28,729 nucleotides of DNA, from positions 1 through 28,729 of the forward strand of contig DHON01000086.1 in assembly GCA_002409965.1 (NCBI GenBank). Direction: 5' to 3'. The position numbers and the translations under genes are program-made. This stretch comes from Firmicutes bacterium UBA5389. Lineage in GTDB: Bacteria > Bacillota > DTU025. The notes under the pieces are model-generated. The model searched no databases and was not told the DNA's origin. It worked only from the letters and a program-made list of their open reading frames with translations. The stretch's first letter is position 1. Each line of letters begins with the position of its first letter. Below, one piece after another: positions 15,163 to 23,129 of this stretch.

Positions 15163-16254
15163 TTGGCCAATAGCAGGGGCGCGAGGCGCCCGGAACAACT
15201 CAAGCGCGGCGCGTTTGCGGCGATAGTATTCAGCGTGCTCGGACTGCTCACGCTGGTGAAGATAAGCGGAGGCCTCGATGCGTGGCGTGATCTCGCGCAT
15301 ATCGACCCCATTATGCTCGGCATAGCCTTCGGCCTCATTGTGCTGACGTGGTTATTCGATTCGCTGAGGATGAGGGCGCTCGTTCACTCGCTCGGCGGCA
15401 GCCTGAGCATTTTGGAAGGAATGCGCATTTCAGTGATGGGCGCCTTCGTGTGCAATGTCACCCCGTTCGACACAGGCGGCGAGCCGGTTCAGGCGTATCT
15501 GCTCATCGACAAAGGGCTCACCGCAGGGCAGTCGACCGCCGTTGTGGCTGTAAAGGCCATTATGAACGCCTTCGCCAGAGTCAGCCTGGGGTTCGCGGCG
15601 TCTGCAGCGCTTCTGTTCTCGCGCAGCCAGTGGAGCCTGCCGCTTGGCATGGATATCGCGCTGTCTGTGGGCACGACTCTGTACATCATCGTATTCCTGT
15701 TCTCGCTGTACCTGGTGTTCAAACCGGAGAAGATCAGCGTGCTCGTGGTGCCGGCTGTACGCAACAGGTTCACGATGCGTTTCTTCAAACCCGAAACCCT
15801 CGACACCGCCCTCGAACGCATCGATCATGAACTGCGGGAGTTCCGCGAGGCCCTGCAGGAGTTCATCAGCAACCGCAGGCCGGCGCTGGCCGCCGTGTTG
15901 CTCCTTAGCTACGCGGCTTGGATAGCCACGATGCTTATCCCGGCCGTGGTCCTGACCGGGCTCGGGCTGAAGACGCCTTACGTGCAGGCCATGGGGGTAA
16001 CCATCATCTTCTACCTTGCGTCCGCCTACGCCCCAACGCCGGGGTCCAGCGGCGCCGCGGAACTCGGTTTCGCCGCGCTCTTCAGCTCGATAGTCCCAAG
16101 GGCTGTGCTGGGCCTGTTCGTGGCCGTGTGGCGAATGATAACCTACTACCTCAACTTGGCCTTAGGCGGCGTCCTGATGGCCCTGGGGTTCATGCGCCGC
16201 GGCTCGGGACCTCCCGACCGCATCACACGGGCCGACAACTCAGACGCAATGTAG
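15163..16254 (+). CDS. Flippase-like integral membrane protein (UPF0104 / LPG synthase TM family)
   Basis: 363 residues with about eight hydrophobic helices. It resembles the flippase-like domain family (TIGR00374, the membrane part of lysylphosphatidylglycerol synthases and AglD-like proteins). Typical segments are WLFDSLRMRALV, TPFDTGGEPVQAYLL, FYLASAYAPTPGSSGAAELG and a final RMITYYLNLALGG. These proteins move or modify lipid-linked molecules, but this one lacks any soluble synthase domain. TTG 15163 is chosen because GGGAGGTG (15147-15154) is 8 bases upstream; an earlier TTG at 15145 overlaps this site. Its 3' end overlaps the mobA-like gene by 32 bases on the opposite strand. Confidence 0.9.
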   Translation: MANSRGARRPEQLKRGAFAAIVFSVLGLLTLVKISGGLDAWRDLAHIDPIMLGIAFGLIVLTWLFDSLRMRALVHSLGGSLSILEGMRISVMGAFVCNVTPFDTGGEPVQAYLLIDKGLTAGQSTAVVAVKAIMNAFARVSLGFAASAALLFSRSQWSLPLGMDIALSVGTTLYIIVFLFSLYLVFKPEKISVLVVPAVRNRFTMRFFKPETLDTALERIDHELREFREALQEFISNRRPALAAVLLLSYAAWIATMLIPAVVLTGLGLKTPYVQAMGVTIIFYLASAYAPTPGSSGAAELGFAALFSSIVPRAVLGLFVAVWRMITYYLNLALGGVLMALGFMRRGSGPPDRITRADNSDAM

Positions 16255-16921
16255 CCTCTGCCCGGATCAGGTCCTCCCTGGTGTTCACGTTGAAGAAGCA
16301 GAGCAGGCCGGGATCGAGTAGCTCACATGCCGCCCGCTCCACGTACAGAGTACGCACAAGATCAAACAACCCCGTGACCTTTCTTGGCCCAACCGCAAGC
16401 ATTGCGTCTATGTGCGCGATACACGACTGCGAGTAGACGGCGCACATGGGTTCCAGCGCCGCCCGAGGCCCAAGGCGCGGCACCGCCGCTTGGAACCCCA
16501 GCGATTCCGTGGCCATGTATCGCAACAGCGCAACAGACAAAAACGGCATGTCGCACCCAACCACGATGCACCTTGCGTGCGGCGACGCGGCAAGCCCCGC
16601 CCTAATTCCCGCAAGCGGCCCCAGGCGCCCACGCCCGACTGCCTCCCCCTCGGCGTCCCCCTCGGCGATCCTCGCTCCATCCCAAGTGCATATTCCCTCG
16701 CACCTTGCCGGCAACACCAACGCCTCTGAGATCACGGAAGTTTCACGCGGACACGACCCCACGATCACCATGGTGTCGACGAGACGCCCCAAGGCGTCCA
16801 CAGTGTGCTGGACCAGGGGCATCCCTCCCAGCTCCAGGAGGGCCTTGTTCCCTCCCAACCTGCTGCCTGCGCCCCCTGCAAGGATCACCCCTGCAACGCC
16901 ATCGACGATTTCCACTGCCAA
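16223..16921 (-). CDS. MobA-like nucleotidyltransferase (molybdenum cofactor guanylyltransferase family)
   Basis: NTP-transferase-fold protein, 232 residues. LAGGAGSRLGGNKALLELGG (14-33) is the nucleotide-binding loop, followed by GPLAGIRAGL, VGCDMPFL with the metal Asp, ALEPMCAVY and FFNVNTREDL. These match MobA, which adds GMP to molybdopterin, but the related MocA and other sugar-nucleotide transferases cannot be excluded. No other molybdenum cofactor gene is in the window. An acidic/Gly-rich insert (about 80-100) interrupts the middle. It starts at TTG 16921 with a weak AAGG 5 bases upstream; GTG 16915 is an alternative. Confidence 0.85.
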   Translation of the reverse strand: MAVEIVDGVAGVILAGGAGSRLGGNKALLELGGMPLVQHTVDALGRLVDTMVIVGSCPRETSVISEALVLPARCEGICTWDGARIAEGDAEGEAVGRGRLGPLAGIRAGLAASPHARCIVVGCDMPFLSVALLRYMATESLGFQAAVPRLGPRAALEPMCAVYSQSCIAHIDAMLAVGPRKVTGLFDLVRTLYVERAACELLDPGLLCFFNVNTREDLIRAEATLRLSCRPV

Positions 16922-17167
16922 TCAGGCCTTCCCTATCCGAGTTGCCAGACGAGCAGATCCCTGCCTGATGCCGTCGGCCTCCAATGTGCCTTCCTTCGCC
17001 ACACTGGGCAGAATTCCCTCTTGCCCGCGGGGTTAGCCTGGCAGCTCGTCCGATCCACTCCCCACGATCGCCGTGATGCCTGAACCGACACATTCGCCGG
17101 TCGGCCGGCGTATGAAGTAGATGGTGAATCCGAAGGCGCCAAGCCTGATCGGGAGGAGGCGCGCCAA
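16922..17167. other. Intergenic stretch with a 6-bp hairpin, no gene
   Basis: The 246 bases between the mobA-like start and the next plus-strand gene contain no ORF with a good Shine-Dalgarno. The only structure I note is the inverted repeat CGCCGG-TCGG-CCGGCG at 17095-17110. The promoters of the two divergent transcripts are probably here, but I cannot place them. Confidence 0.5.
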
Positions 17168-17371
17168 ATGGGGTCAACCTGCAGCACGTCGGCGACAGCC
17201 CTGCTCAGAGTGATAGGGGGCTGGATCCTCGCTGTCGGCTCATTCATCGTGGCCGTGGCGGTCACTGCAGAGTTTGTGGCCGATTCGCGCCCAGATCCTG
17301 CCGATGGCCCTCGCAGCTACCTGATCGAGGTGAAGCCGACTGATTCAAGACCGACCGAGTCAAAGCCATGA
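17168..17371 (+). CDS. Small single-pass membrane protein, unknown function
   Basis: 67 residues, no recognised family. Residues about 11-36 are hydrophobic (LLRVIGGWILAVGSFIVAVA), followed by a hydrophilic Pro/Asp/Ser-rich tail. A strong GGGAGGAGG lies about 8 bases before the ATG, which is the main reason to call it real. It is the first gene of the plus-strand run that leads to the DUF6305-like, hydantoinase, HDAC-like, DUF1538 and PII-like genes; the gap to the next gene is 71 bases. It could be a small subunit or anchor of that system, by position only. Confidence 0.65.
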   Translation: MGSTCSTSATALLRVIGGWILAVGSFIVAVAVTAEFVADSRPDPADGPRSYLIEVKPTDSRPTESKP

Positions 17372-17379
17372 AGGAATCG

Positions 17380-17428
17380 CCTGGTCCCCTGTGGAAGACA
17401 TATTATTCAAAGTAGCCATACGACCAGG
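17380..17428 (+). repeat. Inverted repeat reaching the next gene's Shine-Dalgarno
   Basis: CCTGGTC (17380-17386) and GACCAGG (17422-17428) can pair across 35 bases. The right arm runs into AGGAGGTG, the Shine-Dalgarno of the gene at 17443, so pairing could limit its translation. It may also be chance. Confidence 0.35.
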
Positions 17429-17442
17429 AGGTGCACTGATCC

Positions 17443-18015
17443 ATGCGCCGATACCCACTCTGGACAGTTCTTGCCTTACTGCTTCTTGCAGCCGTTGCAC
17501 CGGCCCCCCTGGGCGCGGCCGCGCCGCCGGCGCCCAGAATCCCTGTCTTCATTACCAGCGCCGGCCAAAGCAGCGACTATGTCATCGTGAGACAGGCAGT
17601 GGACGCCTTGGGCCTGAAAAGCGCCGCAGCCCCCGTGGCGATATGCTGCGACATCAAGTCAAGCCGCACAGTGATAATCGTTTTTGGGGCCGATGAGAAA
17701 GGCATGATGGCCGCCCGGCTCACCGCGCGGACCGAGCAGCGGCGAGTCGAGGACATACTCGGCAAGATGCGCGCGTGCGGGCTTGCTATCATCGGCGTCT
17801 ACATCGGAGGCCCAAGCGAGTCCGACCCCGTCACCCAGCGTCTGCTCGATGCAAGCTTGAACGGGGTTCACTACTTCATCGCAACTCGCAGCGCAAGCAC
17901 AGATGAGTACTTCGCCGCAGCGGCACAGAAGCACGGTTTCCAGCTGACGCTTATCGACAATGTAGGCCAGCTTCAAGCCGCCATTTCCAGCTTGTTCAAT
18001 GCGAAGGCCATGTGA
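17443..18015 (+). CDS. Exported DUF6305-like protein
   Basis: 190 residues with a clear signal peptide (about 1-26, ending GAAAPPAP). The mature part opens with IPVFITSAGQSSDY, followed by TVIIVFGADEKGM, a helical region, LAIIGVYIGG, and HYFIATRSASTDEYF, and ends with FQLTLIDNVGQL. The alternating beta-alpha pattern suggests a small Rossmann-like fold. From memory it resembles the DUF6305 family; no function is established. AGGAGGTG is 8 bases before the ATG. Its place at the head of the hydantoinase-deacetylase-DUF1538-PII run suggests a periplasmic substrate-binding or sensing role, which is only inference. Confidence 0.7.
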   Translation: MRRYPLWTVLALLLLAAVAPAPLGAAAPPAPRIPVFITSAGQSSDYVIVRQAVDALGLKSAAAPVAICCDIKSSRTVIIVFGADEKGMMAARLTARTEQRRVEDILGKMRACGLAIIGVYIGGPSESDPVTQRLLDASLNGVHYFIATRSASTDEYFAAAAQKHGFQLTLIDNVGQLQAAISSLFNAKAM

Positions 18016-18059
18016 TCGCGCCATCACTCTCGGCAACGATTGCTCCGCTGCAGAGGATT

Positions 18060-18089
18060 TTGCCCGTCGACAGTGAATGAACATACTAT
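18060..18089 (+). promoter_or_regulatory. Possible promoter before the hydantoinase-like gene
   Basis: TTGCCC (18060-18065), an 18-base spacer and TACTAT (18084-18089). Each box has four matches to consensus. If real, it would give the five downstream genes their own transcript. Confidence 0.35.
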
Positions 18090-18117
18090 GAGCCCAGGCT
18101 GCTTAGGAGTGATCATC

Positions 18118-19887
18118 TTGTCATGCGTGCCTGTTGTAGGAATCGACGTTGGCGGCTCCAATACCGATGCCGCGCTCATCATATGTGGAGAAGTAGCAGG
18201 CACGGCCAAGGTGCCCACTGACCCCGACTCGCTCATCCACAGCACCGCGGCAGCCTTCGAGGAGGCGCTGCAGGCGGCGGGTTGCGTCAGAAAGCCGTTT
18301 GAACTCCACCTGAGCACCACTCTGTCGACTAACGCCATAGTGGAGGGCCGCGGCGATCCCACGCTAGCCCTGGCCGTTCCGGGCCCGGGAATGCGAGTAG
18401 AGGACCTGGGCCTGCGATTCCCAATTCAGCAGATAGCCGGCTCCATAGACCATCGTGGGCGCGTGACTGGCCCAGTGGACATGGAGTCGGTCCACAGAGC
18501 ACTTCGGGCGGCCGCCGACCGCGGTGTCACCGCTCTGTCCATCGCAGGCAAGTTCTCCCATCGCAACCCCTGCCACGAACTGCAGATAGAGCAGGCGGCG
18601 CAGGCCGGATACCCCGAGTTCACATCGGTCACCACCGGGCACCGAGTCTCGGGTAGGTCCAACTTCCCGCGACGACTCGCAACCGCCTACCTAAACGCAA
18701 GCATCGCCCGGCAGCAGGGCGTGTTTGTGGAGATGGTGGAAGAGCTGATGCTGCGCGAACGCGGGGCGGCACGCGGAACGGCCACAGCGATAGGCAAGGC
18801 CTTTCTGCTCAAGGCGAACGGTGGTACAATGCGTCTTGCAGAGTCGGCCAGGCGCCCAATCGAAGCCATTCTATCCGGCCCGGCCGCCAGCACCATGGGC
18901 GCCCTGGCGCTTGCAGCGAATCCTGGCGCTAATGCCGCGGTAATCGACATCGGCGGCACGACCACCGACATATCTGTGCTGGTCGCGGGGATCCCGGTCT
19001 TCGACAGACTGGGCGCCGTGATATCCGGACATGCCACCCTGGTGCCGGCGCTCTTCTCACGCTCAATAGGGCTTGGAGGAGATAGCGAGGTTCGAGCCGA
19101 GCAATCCGCCATACGTATCGGACCGCGCCGCGCCGGCACTCCCACGATCTTGGGCGGGACGGCGCTCACTCCTACAGATGCCGCCACGGCGCTGGGCCTG
19201 GCCGCCATTGGAGCCTCGCATCGCCACCTCGGCCGGGCCGTGGAAGCGCTCGCAGCCTTCGGCGAGCCCATCGGCCTCGCCCCCATGGCCGCCGCGGAGG
19301 CAATCGTCTCCGCATTCGCGGCGCAGCTGGCCGCGGAGATCGACTCCGCCTACCGCCAGCTTGAATCGGCGCCGGTGTACACAGTCTCCGAGATGCTGGC
19401 TCCGCGCGACATCCGCCCCCGCTCCCTCATCGGCCTGGGAGCGCCTGCGCCTGTGTTTGTACCCCGCGCCGCCGCGCTTATGGGGCTGTCCTTCGAATTG
19501 CTGCCGCATCACGCAGCGGCCAACGCCGTGGGCGCCGCGGCAAGCCGCCCCACAGCGTCCATCACCCTGCATGCCGATACGGCCCTGGGCACGCTGACCA
19601 TTCCCGAAGCCGGATATTCGACGACTGTCCCGCTGAAGCCCGCCTTTGATCTCAAGCGCGCTCGCGCAGAAGCACTGTCATGGGCAGGGCGCGCCGCCGT
19701 GGAACTAGGCCTCGATGCGGCCGATGATGCTTCCATTGTGGAAGAGGAGAGCTTCAACGTAGTGCGCGGTTTCCGCACCGTAGGCCACATATACAGCATC
19801 AAAGCGCAGGTCAGGCCGGAGGCCCAGAGGATCGGGAGCCTCTGTTCCGCGATGGGCGAATCCACCGGTGGAACGGGGGGACGCTGA
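18118..19887 (+). CDS. Hydantoinase/oxoprolinase family protein (HyuA type)
   Basis: 589 residues of the ASKHA-fold family that hydrolyses cyclic amides such as hydantoins or 5-oxoproline with ATP. The phosphate-1 motif GIDVGGSNTD is at 8-17 (Hydant_A_N), and the second nucleotide motif VIDIGGTTTDIS lies in the Hydantoinase_A domain, followed by SIGLGGDSEVR. It matches HyuA/OplA halves; the HyuB partner that normally accompanies it is absent here, so it may act alone or on a different substrate. TTG 18118 has AGGAGTG 6 bases upstream; ATG 18088 in the same frame has no such site. It ends 3 bases before the HDAC-like start, so the two are coupled. Confidence 0.9.
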   Translation: MSCVPVVGIDVGGSNTDAALIICGEVAGTAKVPTDPDSLIHSTAAAFEEALQAAGCVRKPFELHLSTTLSTNAIVEGRGDPTLALAVPGPGMRVEDLGLRFPIQQIAGSIDHRGRVTGPVDMESVHRALRAAADRGVTALSIAGKFSHRNPCHELQIEQAAQAGYPEFTSVTTGHRVSGRSNFPRRLATAYLNASIARQQGVFVEMVEELMLRERGAARGTATAIGKAFLLKANGGTMRLAESARRPIEAILSGPAASTMGALALAANPGANAAVIDIGGTTTDISVLVAGIPVFDRLGAVISGHATLVPALFSRSIGLGGDSEVRAEQSAIRIGPRRAGTPTILGGTALTPTDAATALGLAAIGASHRHLGRAVEALAAFGEPIGLAPMAAAEAIVSAFAAQLAAEIDSAYRQLESAPVYTVSEMLAPRDIRPRSLIGLGAPAPVFVPRAAALMGLSFELLPHHAAANAVGAAASRPTASITLHADTALGTLTIPEAGYSTTVPLKPAFDLKRARAEALSWAGRAAVELGLDAADDASIVEEESFNVVRGFRTVGHIYSIKAQVRPEAQRIGSLCSAMGESTGGTGGR

Positions 19888-19890
19888 ACC

Positions 19891-21240
19891 ATGCAGTCCG
19901 CAGCATACCGCGTAGGCCTGGTGTTCTTCCCGGCGTTCGACTGGGCCATAAGCCCGGACCACCCCGAACGCGAGGAACGTCTGCTGTACACGCGCGACCA
20001 GATCGCAGAGGAAGGCCTGCTGGACGTGGAAGGAATCCAGGAATACCGTCCCTTAATCGCCAGCGACGCAGACATATGCCGGGCCCACATCTGCGTCCCA
20101 ACCGTCAACAGCGTTGTCACTCAGTCCCACCGCATAGCTGCCGGGGGGAGCATGCTCGCGGCCGACCTCGTCTTGGAAGGCAAAGCCGACCGCGCTTTCG
20201 CCCTGCTGCGCCCGCCGGGCCACCACGCCATGCGGATCGTGCATGGCTCGCGAGGTTTCTGCAACGTCAACAACGAAGCCATCATGGTGGAACACATCCG
20301 GAGCGTGTACGGCGCCGACAAGCGCATAGCCATCGTCGACACCGATGCCCACCACGCCGATGGAACCCAAGACATCTTCTACAACGACCCTGGAGTGCTC
20401 CACATCTCGCTGCATCAGGATGGGCGCACGCTCTACCCCGGCACCGGTTTCGCGAACGAGCGGGGTGGTCCGGCCGCCTACGGCATGACAATCAACGTCC
20501 CGCTGCCTCCGGGCACAGGCGATCCCGGCATGCTGTATGTCATGGACCATCTAGTGCTCCCCATACTCCGCGACTGGCAGCCGGACCTGATCGTGAACGC
20601 GGCCGGCCAGGACAACCACTACACCGACCCGCTCACAAGCATGAGCTTCACCGCGCAGGGCTACGCCCGTCTCACCAAAATGCTCGCGCCGGATATCGTG
20701 GTGCTGGAAGGCGGTTACTCCATCGAAGGCGCGCTTCCGTACGTCAACTTAGGGATACTGCTGGCCCTGGCGGGCATGGACACGAGCGCCGTGCGCGAGC
20801 CCGACTGGCAGCCCGAAGTCGCGGCCGAGTCCCGGGAGGTCGGCTATGCCATCGCCCGGACGGTGGAAACGCTCCAGGATATGTGGTCGGCGCGTCGCGA
20901 TGCGGACCTGGAAGCTATCTTTGGCTCGGGCCGATTCTTCCATCGTCGCCGGGAGATCTACTACGACACCGACAACATCGCGGAGCGGCAGACGGAGCAA
21001 ATCCGCCTCTGCGGCGGCGCCTGCAGCGGATGGAGATCGATCAGATCAGAAGCTCTGCACGCCTTCACAGGCAGGACTGTCCGCATCGGCGCGGTCATCG
21101 TGCCGCGGCGCGCGTGTGCCCAGTGCCGGCGTGACGCTCAAGGCGAGTTCGAGCAGATGTCGGCCGATGCGCGCGCCGGGTGCTTGGACTTCGCATACCT
21201 TCAAGACATCGAAGGCAACGCGTCCGCCGTTCGGAGTTGA
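19891..21240 (+). CDS. Histone-deacetylase-fold deacetylase with cysteine-pair C-terminal tail
   Basis: 449 residues. Residues about 5-300 are an arginase/HDAC-fold zinc amidohydrolase (AcuC / acetylpolyamine amidohydrolase group) that removes acetyl groups from amines. The active site looks intact: RPPGHHA with His111-His112, DTDAHH with probable zinc ligands Asp152 and His154, GQD with Asp241, and LEGGYS with the catalytic Tyr276. The C-terminal about 120 residues are not part of the usual fold; they carry Cys374 and Cys378 (CGGAC) and Cys409 and Cys412 (CAQC), which could form a zinc knuckle. It starts 3 bases after the hydantoinase gene and precedes the DUF1538 genes. Acetylated polyamines or amino acids are possible substrates. 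Confidence 0.9.
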   Translation: MQSAAYRVGLVFFPAFDWAISPDHPEREERLLYTRDQIAEEGLLDVEGIQEYRPLIASDADICRAHICVPTVNSVVTQSHRIAAGGSMLAADLVLEGKADRAFALLRPPGHHAMRIVHGSRGFCNVNNEAIMVEHIRSVYGADKRIAIVDTDAHHADGTQDIFYNDPGVLHISLHQDGRTLYPGTGFANERGGPAAYGMTINVPLPPGTGDPGMLYVMDHLVLPILRDWQPDLIVNAAGQDNHYTDPLTSMSFTAQGYARLTKMLAPDIVVLEGGYSIEGALPYVNLGILLALAGMDTSAVREPDWQPEVAAESREVGYAIARTVETLQDMWSARRDADLEAIFGSGRFFHRRREIYYDTDNIAERQTEQIRLCGGACSGWRSIRSEALHAFTGRTVRIGAVIVPRRACAQCRRDAQGEFEQMSADARAGCLDFAYLQDIEGNASAVRS

Positions 21241-21262
21241 GCTCCAGAGAGGAGAGTGTGTA

Positions 21263-21955
21263 GTGTCCGGCCAGTTTCGCGCAGCCATCGCCGAAGTAGT
21301 CACTGCAGTAGGTCCGCTCACCATCGCCGTTGCAGTTCTGAGCACGGTCTTCCTGGGCTTCTCATGGAGGACTCTGGCACAGCTCCTCATCGGCGCCGCG
21401 TTCACCACGGCAGGCCTGTTCCTGTTTCTCAGGGGCGTGCGGGTAGCCCTGCTCCCGATGGGCGAGATGATCGGGGCCTACCTACCCAAGCGCGGGGCGC
21501 CCATGCTGCTGGTAGTCACCGCATTCATCTTCAGTTTCAGCGTCACCATCGCCGATCCGTCAGTGCATGTGCTGGTGGCCCAGGTTGCGTCATTTCCCAA
21601 TTCAGGCATCCACCCGCAACTCCTGGCTATCCTGCTCTCGGGCGGCATAGGATTTCTGGTGACTATCGCCATACTCAGAATACTCTTGAACATCCCGATC
21701 AAGTGGCTGTTCACCGGGGCGTACATCGCCGTCATCATTCTCTCGTTTTTCACCCGGCCTGAGCTGGTGCCGCTCTTCCTCGATTCAGGCAGCGTCTCGA
21801 CAGGCCCCATGGCCGTCCCGTGCATCATTGCGCTGGGGCTGGGCACTGCATCCGTGCTCCAGCGAAAACAGAGCCTGGCCGACGAGTTCGGCCTCGTGGG
21901 CCTAGCTACACTCGGGCCGATCCTGGTGCTGATGGTGTGGGGGGTGTTCATGTAG
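21263..21955 (+). CDS. DUF1538 membrane protein, first copy
   Basis: 230 residues with about six to seven hydrophobic helices. The DSGSVSTGPMAVPCIIALGLG segment (start near 176) matches the DUF1538 signature D-S-G-x-V-x-T-G-P, which in other members reads FDSGGVTTGP. DUF1538 proteins are putative transporters of unknown substrate, found as two half-length proteins or one fused protein. GTG 21263 follows a GAGAGGAGAG purine run at a suitable distance, 22 bases after the deacetylase stop. Its stop overlaps the start of the second copy, so the two probably form a heterodimer. Confidence 0.88.
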   Translation: MSGQFRAAIAEVVTAVGPLTIAVAVLSTVFLGFSWRTLAQLLIGAAFTTAGLFLFLRGVRVALLPMGEMIGAYLPKRGAPMLLVVTAFIFSFSVTIADPSVHVLVAQVASFPNSGIHPQLLAILLSGGIGFLVTIAILRILLNIPIKWLFTGAYIAVIILSFFTRPELVPLFLDSGSVSTGPMAVPCIIALGLGTASVLQRKQSLADEFGLVGLATLGPILVLMVWGVFM

Positions 21956-22728
21956 TGGATCGCATAGTAGTATTTCATGGCTTTATGGGGGTGATGGCTG
22001 AGGTAGCACGCACACTGGTACCCCTGGGCCTGCTGTTCATGGTCTTCCAAGTCTTCTGTCTCAAGCTGCCGCGCAGTTTCGTGCGGCGCGTGGTGATCGG
22101 TGTGGTGTGGACCTTCGTGGGGCTATCACTGTTCCTTCAGGGCGTCAACATCGCCTTTGTTCCCCTCGGCCGGGCGCTGGGAGCGGAGCTCGGCACGCTG
22201 AGCGCCCCTGAATTGGTGTTGCCCGTCGGGTTCGTGCTGGGTCTTCTGGTGGTGCTGGCTGAACCGTCTGCCCGCGTGCTCAGCGGCGAGGTGGAGAAAG
22301 CTTCGGCCGGATACATTCGCGAGCGCCTGCTGTTGGCTACGATGGCTGTCGGCGTGGCGACCCTGGTATCGCTGGGCTACTACTTCATCGCACGGGGAAT
22401 CCCGCTTACCTACATCATTATCCCAGGCTACATCGTCGCCCTCTCTCTCCTCTTGTGGATCGACCCGGCGTTCGCTGCAATCTCCTTCGACTCGGGCGCA
22501 GTGGCCACCGGGCCGTTGACCGTGACTTTCCTGATGTCGCTGGGCCTGGGCATCGCGGCCGAGCAGCCGGGCGGGCCCACCATCGGCTCCGGTTTCGGGC
22601 TGGTGTGCCTGATCGCGCTGGCTTCCACTCTTGCAGTGGAGGGGCTCAGTTTCGCTTTCGCAGCGAAGAAGAAGGAGACTGCCGCAACGGGCGATGAGAA
22701 TACTTCTGATGGGAGGAATCCAGTTTGA
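21955..22728 (+). CDS. DUF1538 membrane protein, second copy
   Basis: 257 residues, paralogous to the preceding gene. It has about six to seven hydrophobic helices, the segment FLQGVNIAFVPLGRALG (matching FLRGVRVALLPMGEMIG of copy one), and the signature FDSGAVATGPLTVTFL. The C-terminus is a short charged cytoplasmic tail. GTG 21955 shares its first base with the preceding stop TAG, and a G-rich run lies just upstream; ATG 21985 is an alternative start. The stop overlaps the PII-like start (TTGA). Tight coupling of two halves and a PII protein argues for one complex. Confidence 0.88.
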   Translation: MDRIVVFHGFMGVMAEVARTLVPLGLLFMVFQVFCLKLPRSFVRRVVIGVVWTFVGLSLFLQGVNIAFVPLGRALGAELGTLSAPELVLPVGFVLGLLVVLAEPSARVLSGEVEKASAGYIRERLLLATMAVGVATLVSLGYYFIARGIPLTYIIIPGYIVALSLLLWIDPAFAAISFDSGAVATGPLTVTFLMSLGLGIAAEQPGGPTIGSGFGLVCLIALASTLAVEGLSFAFAAKKKETAATGDENTSDGRNPV

Positions 22729-23102
22729 CACGGGAAGAGCCAGTCGTCGTGGGCGCGTTCGACCTTATCGTGACGATCATCAACAAGGGATGGGCAGACG
22801 AAGTAGTGGAGGCTGCGCGCCGCGCGGGCGCCGAGGGCGGTACTGTACTGTATGGACGAGGCACCGGAGTGAACGAGCGCAAGAGCTTCTTCGGCATACT
22901 GATAGAGCCGGAGAAAGAGGTGGTGCTCACCCTCATCACACGCGAGCGCACGCGCTCTGTATTGCAGGCGATCATCAAAGCCGGCCAGCTGGAGAGGCCC
23001 GGCACCGGCATAGCATTCGTCCTCGATGTGTCGCAGGTGGCGGGCATAATTCACCTGGCGAACCCGACGGACTCCGATGGCGGCTGCACCGGATCGGAGT
23101 AG
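22725..23102 (+). CDS. PII-like signal transduction protein
   Basis: 125 residues of the GlnB/PII superfamily. The ferredoxin-like pattern FDLIVTIINKGWADEVVEAA, then GAEGGTVLYGRGTG (the start of the T-loop region), VVLTLITRE and a B-loop-like RPGTGIAFVLDV is clear. The T-loop is short and lacks the uridylylated Tyr of classical GlnB, so it probably senses a nucleotide or small molecule without GlnD-type modification. TTG 22725 overlaps the stop of the second DUF1538 gene, with GGGAGG 8 bases upstream. PII proteins often bind and gate the transporter encoded next to them; here the two DUF1538 proteins are the obvious partners. It is the last gene of the run. Confidence 0.88.
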   Translation: MTREEPVVVGAFDLIVTIINKGWADEVVEAARRAGAEGGTVLYGRGTGVNERKSFFGILIEPEKEVVLTLITRERTRSVLQAIIKAGQLERPGTGIAFVLDVSQVAGIIHLANPTDSDGGCTGSE

Positions 23103-23129
23103 CCGTCGGGCGGCATGCTGCTCTGAAAG

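Noticed and set aside
16933..17265. 110-codon minus-strand open frame between the mobA-like gene and the small membrane protein
   Set aside because: No good Shine-Dalgarno, no recognisable features, and it overlaps the small membrane protein that has a strong one.
20076..21134. 352-codon Arg/His/Pro-rich frame inside the HDAC-like gene
   Set aside because: It is in a shifted phase of a gene with intact catalytic motifs; the composition is typical of a GC-rich shadow frame.
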